A stretch of DNA of 64,000 nucleotides from Ixodes scapularis (GCF_016920785.2 NW_024609884.1:36561035-36625034), one strand, 5' to 3'. Positions 46,809 through 59,083 are shown, counted from the stretch's first letter. Made by a program: numbers and translations. The notes: generated by a model not told the origin, from the letters alone.

Positions 46809-48059
46809 TCAAACAAGACTATCCGAAAATATGCATTATTGGAAGAGATACACCGTGGACGCGAGGACCCATTGCTTTTTGTACGGCAGCTGTGTCTGAA
46901 GGCTGGAGTCTGGACGTGTGCAGAGACGGAGACTTTTTACAGCTTTTTAGAATGGACCTCTTCGAGTAACTGGCGCCGTCTGGGGAGCTGTCTGCGAACT
47001 GTTGGGCCTCAGATCTCCCTTGCGGAGGCGAGTCAACGCGCCAACCCCCGGTCACAGTCCGAGTTTCGCGGCGCTGACAATAGCGTCGCCACTGTCAGTG
47101 GCGCTGTGTATAGCGTCGCTAGAGTAACTGTATATGCTCCGCTTGCGGAGCAGAGTACCGCAATGGTGCCATTCTGGAGCCAAGCACTGCGGGAAGCCAC
47201 GGTCGGTTTTTGCAGGGGCACGAAGGCGCAGACGCGAGGCGGCGTGCTGTCGTGCTGCGGCGCGCTGCGGAAGGAAAATAGTGCGGCGACGAGCCGCGTA
47301 TGCGCCGTGATCGTTGTCCCGTCGTTTCCTGTTTCCCTCTCGATTGCGCTCGCCGACTAGCCAAGATGGCCGGATGTGCCGGTCGCGTATCGGTATCGCG
47401 TATCACTCCGCGAGAGCCGCAGACGCGAAGAACGCGATCGTCGACCGTGTCGTCTGCTCCGCATACCTTGAAAACGGATGTCCCAAAACATCGCTCGCGC
47501 TACAAAAAACGGGATTGTACAGTACCCAGTTGATACACATAATGTTCAATGATTTAGGAAGCTTTGGGTTCGTTCGATTTTGGTCTAGGATCTATATTTT
47601 GCGAGCGCAAAGCGGAAAATACGTTGCCCCCAAAACGCGGCGCTCTGGAAGGCCGCTTTCCCGCACGAAGGTCGGATCCAGTTCTGCCCACGTGACCACT
47701 CCTCCGCCAATGCGGAGATGGCGGCGAAAGGAAAAGGGACGCGATACTCTGGCTCTGCAACTCTACGTCGCCACCGACAGCCGCGCTTGGGTGGTGGGGG
47801 CTCTCATTAATATAAAAATACAAATTAAAAGCTTTGTTTGCTAACAGTAATTTCAACAAAACGTTTTCACCACGCCATGAAAATCAATTGTAATCTATTT
47901 GATATAATTATTTCTGTTTGTTCCGTTTTCGGTCTGAAACCAAAACTCTAAACTGACCCGCTCGCCTCGCCGGCGCCCTGGGCCTTGGAAGGCGCCGCTG
48001 CTCCCCTCGCCCAAATTTGAAACTTCGTAACGGCGGACGGCGGTGTCGCGTGGTTTTGT

Positions 48060-48103
48060 TTACCCAAGGGTCGTGCAAGCGTGCTTGCACGACCCTTGGG
48101 TAA
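48060..48103. repeat. 44-bp palindrome (21-bp perfect arms)
   Basis: TTACCCAAGGGTCGTGCAAG plus C pairs perfectly with its complement around a 2-bp GT centre. It lies in the 5' region of the hAT transposon, about 160 bp from its end. Confidence 0.95.
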
Positions 48104-48261
48104 GAAACCATAGTTGCGGTCGCGTAAGCTGAGAAACGGACCGTCGTCTTTTTCACTGGTGTCCGAAGAGCTTAGCTGGCTGGCTAAAAAAAAAAAAGAA
48201 AAAAAAAAAAGGGGGGGGGGGGGGTCCGGACCCCAGGACCCCCCCCCTGGATCCGCCCCTG

Positions 48262-50382
48262 AGATCGGGCAGTGAAGTTTGGCTCGACGTGTAGCGCCAT
48301 TTTTATGAAGAGTTCTCGGAACTTTGAGACAGCCCGCGGGAGCAATCATTGGACCCGATCTTGTGCCGAACTGTGACGCAGCGCTCGTGCCGAGTCGTTC
48401 GGTGGCATGGCCTGCCCAAAGTTGCCCATTTTGGCCACCAGCCGCGCTTTTGCTAGCAACCGATCGAGGCGCCTCCTGTTGACTGCTCTGGGGCTATATG
48501 TCCGCTAGCCAGAGCGCAGAGTTATGTGCAGTAAGCTACTCTGAGACTAATATGGGATTACAGTATTGCTTCAACGGGTAAATAAGGCAACACAAGTTAC
48601 ATTGAATACCGGTGGAGAAAACATAAGTTTTCCTGGCCGCAGTCTTATGCGACCCTCGTCTCCGACTCGGTGCAGTTAGGTATCATATAACACTATGTGC
48701 AATTATTTATAACCTGACTGCTTTCTACCCGGGCATAGTTGTGCATGAGTCATGGTTTGGGAAACAAAATTCTGAACAAAAGTTGAGGTCTGAGTGCACA
48801 CCAAACCAAAGCCCGTTGCATCCCTGCCATGCACAACTCCAAGCGGCGGAGGCAGGGACTGTTTCACCCCATCTACAACTCATGCACTGTAATAAACAAA
48901 ACATTTTGTACTCTAGAAGGGTTTGAATACTTCATTTTGAAACATGATAAAAAACCCGGGTGTATTGAAAATAGCAAGTATATATTTTTGTTTAATGCTT
49001 ACGTACTAAGACGAAAAAATTAACAAATTATTACGCGTGCTCCGTTTATAGTCAAAAGGTGCACTCCAGATAGGCATAATTATCTCTCTCTCTTTATTTC
49101 TCTTTCTTGCACTCTGCCTCCATGCCAAGGGTAAGCGATACGATACAATCATCTTCCCACCTTCATCCTGAAAACCCTTATATCTTCGAAACCCGCCTTC
49201 CCCACCCCGCGGCCCTGAGCGCCGAAATGAATGTCACATTTCATTGGGTAAGGACAAAATCAGAAAGCACGCATGAGTTATTTTGCATTTTCGAATGTTT
49301 ACCAGAGTTTAGATTAGGTTACTGCTCTACCGAGAAAAAACAAATGGCAAGAGCGTCTGTGAACGCGTAATTAAACAACGAACAAAAGCACACAAAAAAT
49401 GCAGTCGGTTATCTCTTAAGCCCGCTCATGTTACCGGATAAAGAATGGAACTCGACTGAGGCGGCTCGGATGAATTAGTTTACAAACCCACCGGAGGCGA
49501 TCTCTCAATTACTAATGACGCCAGCTCCCAAGCGGCCCGCATCATCGCCATCACTACCGCGGCCACAACAATAACAACAACACCGGGGAACAACAACAAT
49601 CCATCCCGGCTTCTGTCAGCACCTGCTATCTGGTAAACGTTCCTCTCTAAGAGCACTCGCCGCGTCGACTAATAGCTCAAAAAAAAAAAAAAAAGTGTAG
49701 CGACTGCCTTTTGCTGATTGCGCCAACAAAACACGTTGCTATGCAAATGTAGTCACCGTTTATGTCGGCGGCCCCTCAGAAAGGATCTCGAGACCCACAC
49801 AAATCATTCACCGTGCCCGCTTATAGAACGGCGTGAGTGACGCTGTTAGCCTAAACCACATAACAATCGCTTATACAAAAAAAAAAAAAAAAAAAAGAAG
49901 AAGAAGAAGCAGGCAGCAAATAAGGTTGCTATGATGTGGTTGCACCTTTTTTTAGAGGATCAAGCTCGATCCATTACGCCAATTATAAAGAAAAAAAAAC
50001 GTGACACGAGCGTTGCTGGTTTGTCTCGAAAGGGTTGTGTGCCGGGCGGAAGCCGCAACCCTTCCCCCTGGCTATTAAAAATTAAAAAAAAAAAGAAGGG
50101 GAGAGGTAAAGAAATGTGCACGTGACGAAACAAGCGGGGGTTTCTAAACAAGGTCCGGCGGGTTGCCCCGGGGTGGAAAGGAGTCGAGGGGAGTCGCCTG
50201 GGAGGGTCCCTCGCACACTCAACCCTTTCCTCAGCCGGTGCACGCGTGTTGAGGTTGCTCGCCCGTGCATCTGTTGGCGGCTTCGACGACCAGCCTTGTT
50301 TGCGGCCTCCCCGAGAGCAGTGTGTAATCGGCCTGGTCGCGATCCGCCCTGGGTGGCAGCCCGGAATGGTTTGATTTAGAGC
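48262..50382. other. unannotated DNA
   Basis: No gene was recognised. Notable low-complexity tracts are CTCTCTCT at 49080-49100, ACAACAATAACAACAACA at 49565-49600, and A-runs with GAA repeats at 49878-49910. Confidence 0.35.
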
Positions 50383-50475
50383 ATGATGATTGCGGTCGCA
50401 GCGGTGGCGCGGTGGTCTCTGCTCTGGCTGCTGGGGGCGAGGATTGCGTCTCGCTCAGCTCCCCCCGCCCTGTGA
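50383..50475 (+). CDS. possible signal-peptide first exon (speculative)
   Basis: ATG at 50383, just after an in-frame TAG (50377-50379), opens a 30-residue frame reading MMIAVAAVARWSLLWLLGAR then IASRSAPPAL. A short N-region, a hydrophobic core and a small-residue cleavage-like site fit a secretion signal. A possible splice donor, CCT|GTGAGG, has its GT at 50472-50473, which would let the frame continue in a later exon. The setting is a GC-rich, TE-poor stretch. There is no downstream exon or homology to confirm it, and a chance short frame is quite possible. Confidence 0.2.
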   Translation: MMIAVAAVARWSLLWLLGARIASRSAPPAL

Positions 50476-51892
50476 GGCTTACCGGATCTCGCGCTCCGGA
50501 TAAGCCCGAGTGTTTTATTGTGCGTGTGTGTGTCCTGCGTGAAACTTTTGTACACTGAGGCCCTAATGGCTGTTTCTGGTGATTAGAATCGCGGGCGCTC
50601 CGCGGGTCTTGCGCGTCAATTAATCTGAGCTTACGGGATGAGAACGGAAAGCGGAACGATGTTTTCTTTTGTGTTTGTTTTTTTACTACTAACCGTTTTT
50701 TTTTTTGCCGTTTATGTTTTGGAGGTGATGTACTTGTTTGTTGCACTTTGAGCTTCAGCAGACCCCCGTTTGAAGAGGACTTTTTTTTATTTTCTTTAGG
50801 TTTTGCTTGTTTTTTTGTTCTCTTTAGTTTGCTAACTCGCGCATTTCTGTGGTTCCATCTGGAGTGAACGGTCATTTATTGAGTTTGAAGGGGTCCCTGT
50901 GGCCGCTCCTGTTGTGCTTTTATCGTAAGCACGTGACTGCTGCTCCGGGGTGGCAATGTGAACAGGTTTCTGAGGGTAGGAAGAAAGACCTCGGAGTGTG
51001 AATTATCACACAAAATAAATACCAACAGAAACAGAAAATTTGCAGGCCTATCTTTTGCTCGAGGTAGTACGGGAACGAGAGGATGCAAGTGAAATTGTAA
51101 GTTAGGAAATCAAATTATGGCATTATACGCCTGCTACGAAATGTTTATTGTGTTGTGAACACCATCTCACTGAGGTCAAACTACAATGTGCGCAGGTCTG
51201 CACTGAGTGCTTAACTACAATGTTCTAGCTATATATGAATGACTCTCTGTTTTGTGCATGACTCTCTGTCATTCTGTTTGATGTAGTTCAACCCAATCTG
51301 AGGCTGCTCTTGGATGCAATATTAACTCAACCGCCTGGCTAGTATTCCAACGAGTGTTTCGAGCGAACTCATTGGACGCCTCCTTTCTTGGCTCGCATTA
51401 CCTGTATGCATGTGCTCTGTGTAGCTTCTCTTCGGTTGAGGCAATTACAGTGCTGTAAGTAGTAAGAACACATGACAATAAGAAGACGACCATGAGACTC
51501 TGCTTTTTCCGTCAGGTTCGACACAAGTTACGTGTGTGGTTTCTTTCGTTTAGTTTCTAAATGAAAGCAGATTCCACATCGCTGAGAATAATAAAACAGA
51601 GGGTAGACGTGGGAAGTCACCTACTGAACTAAGCAAAATACACCTGTTATATTAATACACCTGTTATATTACACTATTATATAGTGTATTAAATACACCT
51701 GTTAGTGTATTTAATACACTAACAGGCAGTTGCATTTTTGTGAATGAAATCAACAAAATGCAGTCAATAATCGACCTCAGCGTACAAATCTTCAACAAAA
51801 CAGTGCTATGTTTGAATTTGACGAATTTAGGGATTTGACAAATCTAGTCACGGTGTACAGAAAATCGTATATTACTATTCGTGCTGCTGTAC
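50476..51892. other. unannotated DNA with AT palindromes
   Basis: No gene was recognised. At 51698-51726 a palindrome with 14-bp arms, CCTGTTAGTGTATT and its complement, follows another, ACACTATTATATAGTGT, at about 51671-51687. A third copy of ACACCTGTTATATTA lies just upstream. Confidence 0.4.
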
Positions 51893-52345
51893 AAGGTGTG
51901 TGTCCCCCCACCCAAGATGCAGATTTTTTTTTTTGCGTGTGTGTGTTGCAAGAATAATTTACGCATCACTGAACAGTCATTTTCCGCCCAAATTTAGCGC
52001 TAGCGGTCCTCACCAGATGCCGAAACTTCAGTACGAACCGGTGTTTTATTCAAAAATTGTAAGTGATTTTCTGAAAATTTAAATGGGAAAATGGAGGCCG
52101 ACGGAGAGCTCGAATACATGGGGCTCTATGGGCGCCAGTTACCGAAAATGGACCCCATTTTCTCATTGAAACTTAAAAAAAATCACTTATAACTTTTGAA
52201 TAAGGCAATTGTTAGTGCTGAAGCTTTGGCACCCGGTTCGGACCCCTAGCGCTACATTTGAATGGAGAATGAGCGTTCGACAAAACGTAATTTATTTTTG
52301 CAGCAAAAAAAAAAAAAAAAAAAAAAACACTATAATTTTGGGGGT
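51893..52345. mobile_element. foldback element with about 170-bp arms
   Basis: The arms at about 51900-52092 and 52135-52345 are diverged inverted copies. Matching pairs include TTTAGCGCTAGCGGTCC with the complement of GGACCCCTAGCGCTACA, CAAGAATAATTTACG with the complement of CGTAATTTATTTTTGC, and AAGTGATTTTCTGAAAATTT with the complement of AAATCACTTATAACTTTTG. The loop is only about 50 bp. Poly-T and poly-A tracts occupy corresponding positions in the two arms. It is non-coding. Confidence 0.65.
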
Positions 52346-55321
52346 ATACGTTGCATATTTTCCGTTCAACCTTAATACGCGAACAGGGACAAAGATATGT
52401 CGTTGTTAGAGCCATCCTGCGGTTCGCTACAAAGAAGTTTAGAAAATATCTTAGTAGAACACGAACCGCAGAACCAAGACGTGAAAATACCATATCTCTA
52501 TTTTTACTGGTTCGTTTATGGGGAGCGATCCTAACTTTCGAAACTCTAATCTCACATTCCATCAAATATATACTTTCACAAAAAGGGCTAGATTGTCTAA
52601 GAGAAACAGTATTTTTCTTTATGTGTAATATTTCCGATGCTTCTGCTTAGTTTGTTTCCTCTTGGCTGTTCGCCTGACAGTTTTTAAGCTTCTTCTGCTT
52701 ATGTTCTTTTGTCCGTTTCTGTCAATAGGACGGGAATAGGCATAGTTGCTTCCTCCATTGCATGTACAAAGACAAATATAGACGCGAGATAAACGAGTGA
52801 CATTGAATTGCTTTTATTTCAACATTATACCATCTGGGAGATCGTGCCAGGCATTTTGGATTAGCTTTGATAAACATTTGCCGCAGCTGGTTTTATTATA
52901 GTTAAATAAACCGTATAACACTATCAATCGTAAATGATGTTTCTGAACGTTACTATTACAAACCTTGTCGATGTATTTTAAATAAATTTGAGAGAAACAA
53001 AAATAGATAAAGCCTGGAAGGTGTCGGGAGACGCCTACTAATGATACCAGTTTACTTTCAGGCCCAATGTTTTAAGTTTTGTACGCTGTTTTAGTGAATG
53101 ATATTAATAGATTTTGGGTATTGGTAATCACGACCAATATCAATTGAGCTGCTTAATAACCTAGGTTTTGCATGCACAGTGGCTGGCGATATCTAATGAA
53201 ATGTAGAAATACTTCTCGTGATCTTCTCAAACGTGTTCTCCCAAAAAGCGATTCCAAGTACACGCAAACAAGAAACGTATCACATCATTAAAGCTCCTTA
53301 AACAAAATGCGGAGTATGGGCCGACTGAAAAATTTGAGTATGAAAACGACACGTTGTAGAACGCAGGATTTGTCTTTGACTCATAGAAGCGGCTCGAAAC
53401 CTTTCCTAGAAATTCATAAGCTCTCTGCATACATATGTATACGGATAAATTTCCTGGGCCCTGCAATCCTTCGCCCACCACCACCGACTCAACGCTCGAG
53501 GCGTCCCACCACCCTCCTTTCTTAGTTGTCTTTTTATGGCGAAATTTTGCTTGACTGCTCGATTTAATTTCTTTGTTCTTCCGCTCCTTGTTTTAGTGGC
53601 GTGCGCTGCCAACCAAAAACGTACACGAGAGCGGCGGGATCCTGCGCTCAGTTCATCATTTCACTGATTATAGAGGAAGAACAGTGTGAATCAGAGGATC
53701 AAGAGCACCGGGGTAAAACGGGGGAGTGCGGGTCTCCCTCTCGGGTCGAGGGGAGGAGCCAAAGCTCCTTCGCCTTGCCAGCACCCGCGCATTCGTCCTG
53801 TGTGCTTCTGCGTGTTGTGCAAGCGTCTTTTGGCGAGAGACGACCCAATAAAGTTTTTTTTTTTTTTTTCGCATGAACGCCCGAAGCGCGTAGACTGCTG
53901 ATACACGCAGCTCCGATCGTGGACGGCTTCTCTTCAAATGCGATCTATAAACGACATAAGCCGATATCCATTTCGTTTAATTTTCGTATTTTTATTACAC
54001 CCCTTTCCGTCAGCCCCTCCGTTCCCGCCAGAGGCCAGGCAGTCACCCTCTCCGCGAGGGCGGAATGAAATCTTAATAATAATAGTAATCATAATCGTAA
54101 TACGTGCCCCCCCCCCCCCCCCCCCCCCCCTCCCTTTTCCCGCGAGCCCACCTTCGGAGCTCGCGAAGCTCCCGCGAAGAGAATGAAGTCAGGAGAGCGG
54201 GGGACTCCAAATGAGAGGAAGGGTGCGGATGAAAAATGACCAAGACATTTTTCAAAGCGGCCTCCGCGCTCTGGCGGCTGCTAACTACACAGCCTGTTTG
54301 TGCCCACTCGTTCTGCCTGGCGAGCTCTATGAGAGCTCGTCGTCTCCCGGAGTCATAAATCTATGAGGGTCGTGATCGACTGGCGCGAGACCCTCGGTTG
54401 GCCCTCGAAATTAAAGGGTGCTGCGTGGCAACCGGAGGGCTCACAAAAGGGCGCGGGCAGGGTGCTACATTGTTTCACACACCCCTTTATTTGAGGGAGC
54501 CCTCGCGGACACACTTTTTTTTTCTTTAAATGGAGGCGCCCCCGGGATCGTGATATATGCCCGACGTGTGTGATGAGTCGCGTAGAGTTCTCGGCTGCCG
54601 GGTGGGGCTGGATGCTCCCGTGTGAGCATGGAGCGACTAATCGGATTTGTACCTCTGAAGCGCGGATGAGCGCAGTCGTCGAGTGTCGACGCGGGTTCGG
54701 GTCGCCGGGGCCCGGAGAAGTTTCGCGAGGACGCCGAGGCGTGGGCTACGGCTCGCCGCTGTGGCTCTCCGAAGGTGGCTCGCAGGAGGGGATTGTGACG
54801 GCGGCGGCACAGCCACTGACAGGCGAGAACCGACCGGAGCAGGATCGCACGTGCTGTGCTACGTCTAAGGAGTGTCAACAAAGATCGCCGCGTTCTCGGA
54901 AGTCATAGGGCTTGGAGGTTGCCCCGCGAGACCAACTGCCGCCGGAGTAGACGCCGGAAAGACTACGCCGTGCGAGCCGGTAGTACGCGGGAACGGGGTT
55001 GTGTCAACTTTTGTGGTCGTTTGTTTTCTGATTTGTTTGCATTGTGTACCCAAATAATAATCAGGAAAAAAAAAAAGCTTTGAATTTGGGGTTTCCGGAC
55101 AAGGCAAAAAGCGAATAAAGGACCATTCAAGCAGCTTGACTACGGTTGACTACGTATACGACGAGATACGACTGCGAGTCACTGGTACACCCGTGATTTA
55201 GCGTGGCATTCTATTCAAGGAGCAGCTTTGAACTCCACATACACACTATTTACACCTTTTTTGCCTGTTTGCGGTCGCGTCACAACGTAATGAAGTCAAA
55301 CCCTGCCTTATGAATGAACCT
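52346..55321. other. unannotated DNA; GC-rich island 54.3-55.05 kb
   Basis: From 54300 to about 55050 the sequence is GC- and CpG-rich with overlapping open frames on both strands, none with a recognised domain. A sequence ending CCAATAAAG followed by a T-run lies at 53844-53869 and may be a retroposon end. A C24 run lies at 54107-54130. Confidence 0.35.
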
Positions 55322-55550
55322 CAAAGGACTATTCACACAAGAGCGTTTGCTTACATTTTCTTCCTTTACAGTTTATACAACTCCAAATCATCGGGCCGTC
55401 CCGTACTTCTTGAATTAGTTGCCATGCTTCGTATGCAACACAGATATCTCGATGACTCGCAGTCGTATCCCGTAACAGAACACAATCGTAAGGAAATGGT
55501 ACTGTGTGAACGGCAGTGTAGTCGAACGCTTCAGTGTGAATATCCCTTAA
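55322..55550. mobile_element. probable PIF/Harbinger-type MITE (AGGACTATTCACAC)
   Basis: Left end AGGACTATTCACACAAGAGC at 55325 and complement of the right end AGGGATATTCACACTGAAGC give inverted ends of about 20 bp with a few mismatches. The right flank is TAA and the left CAA. The ends match the AGGNYCGTTCACAC family seen elsewhere, diverged. Confidence 0.6.
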
Positions 55551-58500
55551 GATAGAAATACGTAGACAAGCAGCGTTGACGAATGGGCGAGTTGACAAGC
55601 TGTAGTTTGAGGTGGCGCACTTCTGGGCTATACCTTGTGTCCCAAGATTTTATGGAAAGCTGCCTAGAAACGAGGCAGTGGGAATCCTGGACACCATCAA
55701 CAGAGCACTACTTACAATATAAAAAAAAATTATGGTACAGTGTATTTTTTTTTTAAAGTTAACATACCCATTTACAGACCAGGAATATAAAAAATAAAAT
55801 TAATTTTCTTCCTTTTTTTTTTCCGAGCACGTAAAGGTTAACATGAGTTCTCAGGACGATCGAGGGAAACACGCGTAATTACGCGCACATTGCAGGGGGG
55901 AAAAAAGGAAAAAAAGTTTTGAAGCTTGATATTATCGGGAAACGCCGGTTTTCGCTGTCGCGCTCGGTCGACGCCGTGAATGTCTATCTATCCCGTGAGG
56001 AATTAACATCACAACACACGCACGGGGAGAATTCTACACTTCGAGCACTTCGGACTTGCGTAACCTGCGGGCTCAATCGTTAGCACCGAGAGGGCCGGAG
56101 CTTTCGCCGTAGATCACAATTTACGCTTTTGGAACGACTCTCCCTCGGTGATGTCATTTTATTCCTCGTCGGCGACAGCATTCAGCGAGGCGCGCATATA
56201 CATGCTACGTAATGGCGACTAGCGGAAGCGCATTCGCCCATTACAGCCTTTACCGTAATTTCCCGTTTCTTTGCCACTTTCTTTTTTAAACGTTCCGCTG
56301 TTGCTCAGTGTAGTCACGCAGTACGAAGTGCGTATATGAGTGGCGGGCATGTGTTTCAGCCGAGGGCTCGACTGGCGCGAGCAACAATCGGGATGCGTGC
56401 GTTTAACGGTTCCCCAGGCACCAGCTCCATGTGGCTCACCGAGCCCCGTTTCGCGCCCATGGCCCGACCTGAGCTCTGACCTGCGGGTTTAAAAGCGCCC
56501 GGGGATCACACATCACGGTTGTTAGCGTTTCGGAGAGGCGCCTTTTCTAATGGGTCTTCTATCCGAACTTGCCAACAACCCCCCCCCCCCCCCCCCCCCC
56601 TTCCTTTTTTTTTTGGCCCTTACGAGTCTTAACGTGGAAACGGGGTTAAAGAGTTTATGGTTTCGGAGCGCGCAGTGTGCACGAGGCTAGAGAGAAGAGC
56701 CGGGAACAAATAAATGTATGGGCACAGAGCGGAGGGACGCGGCTACGGCGCTCGGCGTATTGAGAGGTCGCGCGAGTGGGGGTCCGTGAAAAGCCCGCCA
56801 TTAAATATACTGCTCCGCCGTTTGTTCTGCTTTATCGGAGGAGACCGACATAGTCACTCGCGAGGCGATTCCCGAAAATGACGCTCACAGTTAACGGCTC
56901 TAGTTGAGCAGCTGGCACTCAAACCCGCCCGCCGGTGCTGTGGGACAACCGTGACCGCGTTCTAGATCTCCTCCACCGGCCGTAAATAGAGAAAGAAAAA
57001 GCGCGCCATCTTTCCAACCGCCGACGTCTTGTCTTCTCGCGCCGCATATGTGATTTCTCGAGTCGCTCTTCCAGTTGGGACTGCGAAGTCACACCGAAAT
57101 TCCTTGACACCAAAATCGTGTGCAGATATTCCTTTTTTTTTTTTTTAATTCGCACGTGATTGCGTCGCGTAATAAATAAAGATTCACATTAAACAAACAA
57201 ATTAATTTGCATTTAACTGTCGTATTTAGCGCCATAAAATAGTTACCAAATCCTGCTTGGAACCAAAACGAGCGCAATGTAGAGTGAAACACGATGCCTA
57301 TACGCGAAGACAATAAACAAGCCTGCGCGACATTCTCAAAATTGTTGTGGCGTAGGCCTTCACGGGAGGTACGAGTGATACTCGGCGTGTGACGTGTCAG
57401 GGTCAATTAGGTGAGTGTAACCTTCATTATTCTCGTTTGGTCTCACCGATTTCTTTTTAATTGAATCATTGCCGAAGTAAGGGTTGCCGTTGATTGTTTT
57501 GAAGTGAGCAGTGACAGCACTGTTTACTGTACTTTGCTAGATTATGGGAACGTTAGACGTCAAAGTCCTGAGCCCCGTTTAATCTAGGTCCCAGTAAAAC
57601 CATCAGAGGTCCGAGGTGCAAGAATTACACATTTTGTCTAACTTGGAGTTTGGGGCCTTACGACCGTCGCTTCAGGCTGACGACTCCGAAGCCTGGCGAG
57701 GTCGGCCTGTCGTTATTTCCGTGATCTAAGCGACCGGTCCTTTCGCGAGGAAAATGTCTCGTTATGTTCCATAAAAAAATAAGAAGAAAAAAAAAGGGGG
57801 TTGGGGGGGGGGGGGGGAGGACAAAGAGAGACAATAGCTGGCGTCGGACAAAACATGCAGCAAAGGCCCGTAGGAGACGGTGGAAGGGCGAGACCGGCAC
57901 TGCGAAGAAATCGGGGGGGGGGGGGGGGGGAAGGGGAAGTAAGGGGAGGGAAGAGAGCGCATTGTGTTCTTTATTAATAAAGAATTGGGCCCGGCAGCCT
58001 GTCGGACGGCTTGGAAGGTAACGAACTGGAAGTAAGCGTCCAGTTTGAATTATTAATTGAGCCCTCGGCCGCCCCTGGCGTTTTGCATACATTTTCCGGT
58101 CCCGCGAGTATGGCTCGCGCCCTCCTTGGGCTCCCGGCAAAATTAATTCACTGTCGAGGAACTCATTGGTGACAGGCAACGCTTTGGCTGCGCCACCGAG
58201 CGCCTGTTTTCCGGCCGAGAGCCCGCGGAGACTGACAGCTCTGCAGTGTCGCGTCGACGAAAGCAGGGCACCCGATGAGGCTCTGCGGGACCGTGGTTCG
58301 GACGGCCGGTGTTCGCGCGCTGGGAGAGGGGGTGTTCTCTACTGCTTCGCGTGTGCCATGGGACGCTTCTCGCGTCCCATGGATGTACGCACTGTTCATA
58401 AACAGCACAGGAGAGGCTAGGACAGTGGGCTTTAGAGCCCATTTTTGGCATCTGCTTCCAGGGTACAGGATATCAAACATATGATAAATGCTACCCGAGA

Positions 58501-58776
58501 CTCTGGCCCCGCGCCCGTAGCTTCTGCTCTGCTCCAAGTTGAGCCAGAACGGAGCACTGCTCCGCTCTTCGCCGATGCACGTGGGATGGTTGAATCTCGC
58601 AGCCAGTGGTTTATTCCTCTCTGCGCTCCGTTCTATTATGGGCGCGAGCGAATCTGATGCTAGAAGCACGAGGATGTTGAATGAAACCACACTTTCACAT
58701 CACGGGAGGACGTGCACAGTGGACCCGCTCAAAGCGTTGCGTTCGCTCTTGTGGCTTCTCCTTCACTCGCATGTTT
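55551..58776. other. TE-poor GC-rich DNA without recognised gene
   Basis: Long mixed-composition sequence with few repeats. Runs of C22 (56579-56600), G15 (57803-57817) and G18 (57913-57930) interrupt it. TTAATT words occur at 58052-58058 and 58140-58147. A perfect 11-bp hairpin, CCATGGGACGC with a TTCTC loop, lies at 58356-58382. Open frames overlap on both strands and none has a known motif. Confidence 0.35.
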
Positions 58777-59083
58777 GCACTCTAAAAAAAGCCCGGGCGT
58801 CTACTTTCCCGCACAACACTCGGAGAGCCTATCATGCAACTTACGGATTCAGCTCAGCGAATTACAACGCCAAAACATATGTTAAGACCAAAAAACGCAA
58901 TCTGTGTTTTAAGCAATGCAAAAGGTCACGCTTGCATTGCTTAATGTCACAACTCAGACTGCATTTCTTGGTCTAAACATATGTGTCGGCATCGTCATTC
59001 GCTGAGCTGCCTCAGTAAGTTTCGGTGATTACCTCTCCGAGTGTTGTGCGGGAAAGAAGACGCACGGGCTTTTTTTAGAGTGC
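58777..59083. mobile_element. foldback MITE, GCACTCTAAAAAAAGCCCG ends
   Basis: A 307-bp element whose two halves are inverted copies with arms of about 148 bp. The outer 50 bp are nearly identical (GCACTCTAAAAAAAGCCCG, then GCGTCT and TTTCCCGCACAACACTCGG). The inner parts pair more loosely through CAGCTCAGCGAAT, ACATATGTTNAGACCA and TTAAGCAATGCAA. It is non-coding and sits immediately upstream of a decayed LINE. Confidence 0.8.

Larger units (their letters stand above)
43892..48261 (-). mobile_element. autonomous-type hAT DNA transposon
   Basis: A 4370-bp element with perfect 16-bp inverted ends CAGGGGCGGATCCAGG (43892-43907) and CCTGGATCCGCCCCTG (48246-48261), each followed inward by long G or C runs. 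One intact transposase frame lies at 44244-46808. The 1.4-kb 5' region (46809-48245) is non-coding and includes a 44-bp perfect-arm palindrome. The flanks do not show an aligned 8-bp target duplication (TATAGATC against AGATCGGG). Only AGATC is shared, so the exact boundary may be off or the flank may have been lost. Confidence 0.85.

Noticed and set aside
46839..47844. Plus- and minus-strand frames upstream of the hAT transposase
   Set aside because: They overlap each other, lack motifs and lie in the presumed non-coding 5' region of the transposon.
50231..50875. 214-codon minus-strand Lys/Gln-rich frame
   Set aside because: Rich in homopolymer-derived Lys codons and lacks any recognised domain.
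54465..54908. Overlapping open frames on both strands in the GC-rich island
   Set aside because: High GC removes stop codons; neither frame shows a known domain, and codon patterns favour neither strand.
58143..58690. Two overlapping 100-175 codon minus-strand frames
   Set aside because: GC-rich, mutually overlapping with plus-strand frames, no motif or splice evidence.
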